The translations under genes and the position numbers were made by a program. The notes beneath the pieces are model-generated. The model saw nothing but the letters and a program-made list of their open reading frames with translations. It was not told the origin of the DNA and ran no database searches. Positions 35,418-40,119 of a DNA stretch of 40,119 nt are shown one piece after another. Origin of the DNA: Planctomycetaceae bacterium (GTDB lineage Bacteria; Planctomycetota; Planctomycetia; Planctomycetales; Planctomycetaceae); assembly GCA_900299185.1 (NCBI GenBank), contig OMIV01000381.1:1-40119 (forward strand), written 5' to 3'. Every line of letters begins with the position of its first letter. Within the stretch, counting starts at the first letter, position 1.

Positions 35418-38400
35418 ATGCCGCAGTCTGTCATGGTGGATGGCAACGAAGCCGCCGCTTCCGTTGCTCATCGGCTGAGTGAAGTCATCGCGATCTATCC
35501 CATCACTCCGGCTTCACCGATGGGTGAGTTTGCTTACGCTTGGACGGCAGCGGGGCAGCGCAACATCTTTGGCAGCGTCCCTGATGTCATCGAGATGCAA
35601 AGCGAAGCCGGCGCTGCGGGAGCCGTGCATGGAGCACTGCAAGCCGGCGCATTGACGACGACCTTCACCGCGTCGCAAGGCCTGCTGTTGATGATCCCGA
35701 ACATGTTCAAGATCGCGGGCGAACTGACGTCCTGCGTCATGCATGTCGCGGCTCGAACAGTGGCGACGCATGCTCTTTCGATCTTCGGTGATCACAGCGA
35801 CGTGATGGCCGTTCGCTCGACCGGCTGGGCCATGTTGTGTGCGGCTTCCGTTCAAGAAGCCCACGACTTTGCGCTGATTTCGCAGACCGCAACGCTCGAA
35901 GCGCGAGTTCCCTTCCTGCACTTCTTCGATGGCTTCCGCACGTCGCATGAGATCAACCTCATCGACGAGCTTGACGACGCGGACCTCTGGGCCATGACCG
36001 ATTTGCCCTTGATTCAAGCTCATCGCGAACGCGCCTTGAATCCTGACCATCCTCTGTTGAGAGGCACTGCTCAGAATCCCGACGTCTTCTTCCAAGCGCG
36101 AGAAGCCTGTAATTCGTTCTACAGCGCTGTCCCGGACATCGTTCAAAAAGCAATGGACCGTTTCGCGGCAAGGACAGGTCGGCAGTATCGGTTGTTCGAG
36201 TATGTCGGTGCTCCTGATGCCGAGCGGGTCATTGTCTTGATGGGATCTGGAGCGGGCGCCGTCGAAGAAGCCGTGGCCGCCTTGAATGCCCAAGGTGAGA
36301 AGGTCGGGCTCGTCAAAGTCCGGCTCTTCCGGCCCTTTGATGTTTCGCGTTTCATCGAGTCGCTGCCGCACACCGTTCGGCACATCGCCGTGCTCGATCG
36401 CACGAAGGAACCCGGTGCGATTGGCGAACCGCTCTATCAAGACATCCTGACCGCGTTGGTCGAGAGCGGACGGACCGCCAATGTCACGGGTGGGCGATAT
36501 GGGCTCTCGTCCAAAGAGTTCACTCCTGCGATGGTCGCAGCAGTCTTCGCGAACGCTGGAGCAGCCAAGCCCAAGAAGCATTTCACGATCGGCATTGTGG
36601 ACGATGTCACACACACCAGCCTGCCGTGGGATGCTGATCAATTCCCCGAAGCTCGCGATGTGCATCGCGCGGTCTTCTATGGACTCGGCAGCGACGGCAC
36701 CGTCGGCGCGAATAAGAACTCAGTGAAGATCGTCAGCGAAAACACCGCGCTGCATGCTCAAGGTTACTTCGTCTACGACTCGAAGAAGTCAGGCGCGGTC
36801 ACCGTCTCGCATCTGCGTTTCAGTCCGCGACCGATCCAATCCACTTACCTCATTCACAAAGCCAACTTCGTCGCGTGTCATCAATTCCAATTCTTGGAGA
36901 CGCGCGACGTACTGGATGTGGCCGAACCTGGCGCGATCGTGCTGCTCAACGCACCTTACGGCCGAGAAGAACTTTGGGACCGACTGCCCATCGAAGTGCA
37001 GCAGCAGATCATCGACAAAGAGTTGAAGCTGTATGTCGTCGATGCTTATCGACTGGCCAGCGAACTGGGGCTGGGCCAGCGCATCAACACGGTCATGCAA
37101 GCTTGCTTCTTCGCGCTGACCGACATCGTGCCCAAAGCCGAAGCCCTCGGTCACATCAGGTCGGCGATCGAGAAGACCTACGGCAAGCGCGGTGACAGCG
37201 TCGTCGAGAAGAACTTCGAAGCGGTCGATCGCGCGGTCGGAGCACTGCATCAAGTCGAAGTCCCTGCGACGGCAACGTCCTCATTGAGCCGTCGGCCAAT
37301 CGTGCCGGACAACTCGCCCGACTTCGTGAAGCGCGTGACGAGTTTGATTCTGGCGGGACTAGGCGATCGTCTGCCGGTCAGCGCGTTGCCCGTCGATGGC
37401 ACCTTTGTCACAGGCACTTCGCGTTACGAGAAACGCGGCATCGCTCAGACCATCCCCATCTGGGATCCCAACGTCTGCATCCAATGCGGGCTATGTTCAT
37501 TGCTCTGTCCGCATGCGGCCATTCGGTCCAAAGCTTTTCCCGAAGCCGCATGCCAGAGCAATGCCCCCGACAGCTTTCAGACGTTGGCTTGGTCGGGCAA
37601 AGACTTGCCGGACTATCGCATGGCCATTCAAGTGGCTCCCGACGACTGCACCGGCTGCGGCGTGTGTGTCGATGTTTGCCCGGCCCGCAACAAAGAGATT
37701 GCCAGCCGCAAAGCCATCAACATGCTGCCGCGCTTAGAGCACCTCGATCGAGAACGCGCGAACTGGGATTACTTCTTAAGCATGCCGGAAGTTGATCGCG
37801 CCGCACTGAAGCCCGATCAACTCAATGCATCGCAGTTGATGTTGCCGCTCTTTGAATTCTCTGGAGCCTGCGCCGGTTGTGGTGAGACGCCTTACATCAA
37901 GCTGCTGACTCAATACTTCGGCGACCGCACCATCATCGCCAATGCCACAGGCTGTTCGTCGATCTTTGGTGGCAACCTACCGACGACTCCCTATTGCACC
38001 GATGCGTCTGGTCGAGGCCCGGCGTGGGCGAACTCGCTCTTCGAGGACAATGCCGAATTCGGGCTAGGAATGCGGCTCGCGGCTGATGCTCAGCAACATC
38101 TCGCTCAGCGGCTCTTGCGCGAGAATGCCGAGGTCATCGGAGCAGACTTTGTCACTGCCATCCTCTCGGCAGACCAAAGCCATGAAGCAGGCATCGCGAC
38201 ACTGCGGCAGCACGTCGCAGCGCTGAAACAACGATTACACCAAGTGTCGTTCCCCAACTCGGCGATGTTGTCTTCGGTGGTTGAATCGCTCGTTCGACGC
38301 AGCGTGTGGATCGTGGGTGGCGATGGCTGGGCGTACGACATTGGCTTCGGTGGACTCGATCACGTTTTGGCTTCGAATCACAACGTCAACATCTTGGTGC

Positions 38401-38965
38401 TCGACACCGAGGTCTACTCCAACACCGGCGGCCAAGCGTCTAAGGCAACGCCTCGCGCGGCCATCGCCAAGTTCGCTGCCGGTGGCAAGGCAGTGCGCCG
38501 TAAAGATCTCGGCATGATCGCCGTCGACTACGGGCACGTGTACGTGGCCCAGGTCGCGATTGGTGCCAATCCGCAGCAGACCATCAAAGCCTTCTTGGAA
38601 GCCGAGTCTTATCCGGGGCCGTCGCTGATCTCGCCTTCAGTCCGTGCATCGCGCATGGCATTGATATGTCAAAGTCGATGACGCATCAGAAGAACGCGGT
38701 GAATAGCGCGTTCTGGCCGTTGTTCCGCTTCGACCCGCGCGAAGCTCAGAATGGACAGCACCCGTTCCACCTCGATAGCCGCAAGCCGACGATGAGCTTC
38801 CGCGAGTACGCCTCGAAGGAAGGCCGCTTCGCCGCGCTGCAACGATCAAACCCCGAAGAAGCCGCGCGGTTGTTTGAGCTCGCTCAAAAAGACATCAACG
38901 ACCAATGGCACTTCTACGAACAAATGGCGGGAGTCGAACGCGAGATCCCCGCGATGACGACCTAA
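35418..38965 (+). pseudogene. nifJ: Pyruvate:ferredoxin (flavodoxin) oxidoreductase, frameshifted near the 3' end
   Basis: This enzyme oxidises pyruvate with CoA to acetyl-CoA and CO2, reducing ferredoxin or flavodoxin. In one chain it has the N-terminal domain (IYPITPASPMGEFAYAW), the gamma domain (GSDGTVGANKNSVKIV), two 4Fe-4S motifs, CIQCGLCSLLCP (about residues 686-697) and CTGCGVCVDVCP (about 743-754), the C-terminal TPP domain starting GACAGCGE, and the TPP-binding GGDGWAYDIGFGG. After GPSLI the frame breaks between 38630 and 38631: an in-frame stop follows at 38679-38681, while the expected ending (PCIAHGIDMSKSMTHQKNAV) continues in the next frame to 38965. One missing base restores the family reading and a length of 1182 residues. 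ATG 35418 has TGGAG six bases upstream. It is likely cytoplasmic. Confidence 0.93.
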
Positions 38966-39044
38966 GAGCAAGCCTTAGTTGGGCCGCTCCCGCTGAAGCA
39001 TCTTTCGTTCTTAACTGCCAGCCGCCTTCATCAGAGACAGCGCC

Positions 39045-40052
39045 ATGACGATCGACATCTCGACCAATTATCTCGGCATGAAACTTCGGTCTCCGATTGT
39101 GGCTTCGGCCTGCCCAGCCAACGCAGCGCTGTCGGTTCTGCATCGGCTGCAAGATGCCGGTTGTGGAGCTGCCGTCTTGCCTTCGTTGTTCGAAGAGCAG
39201 ATCGAACATGAGGAAGCCGTCTTCGGCTCGCTGCATGAATACGGTTCGGAATCCTTCGCCGAAGCCGCGACGTACTTCCCTGAGCTGGATACTTATAACA
39301 CCGGCCCGGACGACTACCTGCGACTGGTCGAAACGGCGACGCGGCAGTTGTCGATGCCCATCATCGCCAGTCTTAACGGCGTGACGAAGGGTGGTTGGAC
39401 TCGCTATGCCAAGCTCATTCAAGACGCCGGTGCGAAGGCGCTGGAACTCAATATGTACTACCTGCCGACGGATCCCGACGTCGACGCGATGCAGGTTGAA
39501 GCGAACTATCTGGAACTCGTGCAGCAAGTGAGTTCGTCGATCTCGATTCCATTGGCCGTGAAGATCGGACCGTGCTTCAGTGCTCCGGCCAACTTCGCGA
39601 AGAAGCTCGTCGCCGCCGGTGCGCGAGGCATCATTCTCTTCAATCGCTTCATGCAGCCGGACATCGACCTCGACTCGATGCAGGTCAATCCGCAACTGGT
39701 TCTCAGCACGAACCTCGAAATGAAATTGCCGCTGCGCTGGATCGCCATTCTGCACGGTCGCATCAACGCGTCCTTGGCGGCAACGTCAGGCATTCACACG
39801 GCTGCCGACGTGTTGAAACTGCTACTTGTGGGAGCCGACGTGACGATGCTGACCACCACGCTAATGAGACACGGTCCGTATTACGTCGCCACGATCCTGA
39901 AAGATCTTCAGGCACTGCTGGAGGAACATGGCTACTCCGCGATCTCACAATTGAAGGGCAGCATGAGCCATCGCCATAGCCCGAACCCGGCTGAGTTCGA
40001 GCGTTCCAATTACATGCGAGCGTTGACGTCATTCACGAGCGACTTCGTCTGA
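39045..40052 (+). CDS. Dihydroorotate-dehydrogenase-like flavoprotein, nifJ-linked
   Basis: A 335-residue TIM-barrel protein of the dihydroorotate dehydrogenase-like group. It opens with ISTNYLGMKLRSPIVAS (residues 5-21), as in class 1 enzymes, and ends with a FMN-phosphate-type GIHTAADVLKLLLVGADVTML region. The active-site segment that in true PyrD reads NxSCPN is ELNMYYLPTDPD (134-145) here, so the usual catalytic Cys is absent and de novo pyrimidine synthesis is unlikely. It starts 79 bases after nifJ on the same strand; from general knowledge, such DHOD-like genes often sit beside nifJ, which suggests a redox role with it. ATG 39045 lacks a clear ribosome binding site. Confidence 0.88.
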   Translation: MTIDISTNYLGMKLRSPIVASACPANAALSVLHRLQDAGCGAAVLPSLFEEQIEHEEAVFGSLHEYGSESFAEAATYFPELDTYNTGPDDYLRLVETATRQLSMPIIASLNGVTKGGWTRYAKLIQDAGAKALELNMYYLPTDPDVDAMQVEANYLELVQQVSSSISIPLAVKIGPCFSAPANFAKKLVAAGARGIILFNRFMQPDIDLDSMQVNPQLVLSTNLEMKLPLRWIAILHGRINASLAATSGIHTAADVLKLLLVGADVTMLTTTLMRHGPYYVATILKDLQALLEEHGYSAISQLKGSMSHRHSPNPAEFERSNYMRALTSFTSDFV

Positions 40053-40079
40053 CGAATCGAGTCGCAAGCCAGCCTCATT

Positions 40080-40119
40080 CCCCTTGCCCCCCTGGGGAGA
40101 GGGGTCAGGGGTGAGGGGC
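40080..40119. repeat. C/G-run repeat at the window end
   Basis: After the last gene come runs of CCCC followed by several GGGG blocks, partly self-complementary around a CCCCCCTGGGG core. This resembles the C/G-run intergenic repeats seen in many planctomycete and other genomes, but only one copy, cut by the window edge, is visible. Confidence 0.5.

Overview
The window looks like chromosomal DNA from a member of the Planctomycetota. The evidence is the combination of a Tat-exported Gfo/Idh/MocA oxidoreductase, a Tat-exported DUF1501 protein, two secreted PQQ-type beta-propeller proteins, leucine-rich-repeat surface proteins, an RTX-repeat protein and an ECF sigma factor, with long spacers between mostly single-gene units. 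Genus cannot be fixed from sequence reading alone. No phage, insertion sequence, CRISPR array, rRNA or tRNA was recognised.

Layout. Positions 1-5000 (+): the 3' end of an RTX calcium-binding repeat protein with a strong terminator, a PduO-type cobalamin adenosyltransferase, an isocitrate-lyase/PEP-mutase family lyase and an FGGY kinase that resembles sedoheptulokinase. Positions 5050-8068 (-): a 2-keto-3-deoxygluconate kinase and a secreted Gfo/Idh oxidoreductase, separated by a 556-base spacer that holds a plus-strand structured RNA candidate with its own intrinsic terminator. Positions 8658-14973 (+): a class I glutamine-amidotransferase-like protein lacking its catalytic Cys, a secreted two-domain esterase, an LRR lipoprotein, a Cys-less FmdB-like protein, an inositol-monophosphatase-like protein, an M50-like membrane protease and a cyclase-family hydrolase. 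Positions 15199-19633 (-): two exported PQQ-propeller proteins. Positions 19786-25833 (-): polyphosphate kinase, a Pro-rich exported TPR-like protein, and a flagellar rod cluster flgB-flgC-fliE with a MotE-like protein. Positions 26200-29892 (+): an unknown protein, DUF1501 and an ALDH7-type aldehyde dehydrogenase. Positions 29986-35207 (-): an unknown helical protein, an SDS22-like LRR protein, an ECF sigma factor, a 1-kb gene-poor stretch, dihydropteroate synthase and a methyltransferase. Positions 35418-40052 (+): pyruvate:ferredoxin oxidoreductase (nifJ) and a dihydroorotate-dehydrogenase-like partner.

The genes suggest a motile heterotroph with sugar-acid and pentose/heptulose phosphorylation, pyruvate oxidation coupled to ferredoxin or flavodoxin, polyphosphate storage and a large exported protein repertoire. 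Two otherwise intact conserved genes carry frameshifts: flgC near 25313 and nifJ between 38630 and 38631. These are either recent mutations or assembly errors. The most interesting non-coding signals are the structured RNA candidate at 6320-6576, a run of consecutive hairpins at 8374-8552 ahead of the amidotransferase-like gene, and a near-perfect 36-base palindromic repeat at 13426-13461 with a diverged second copy near 34403.
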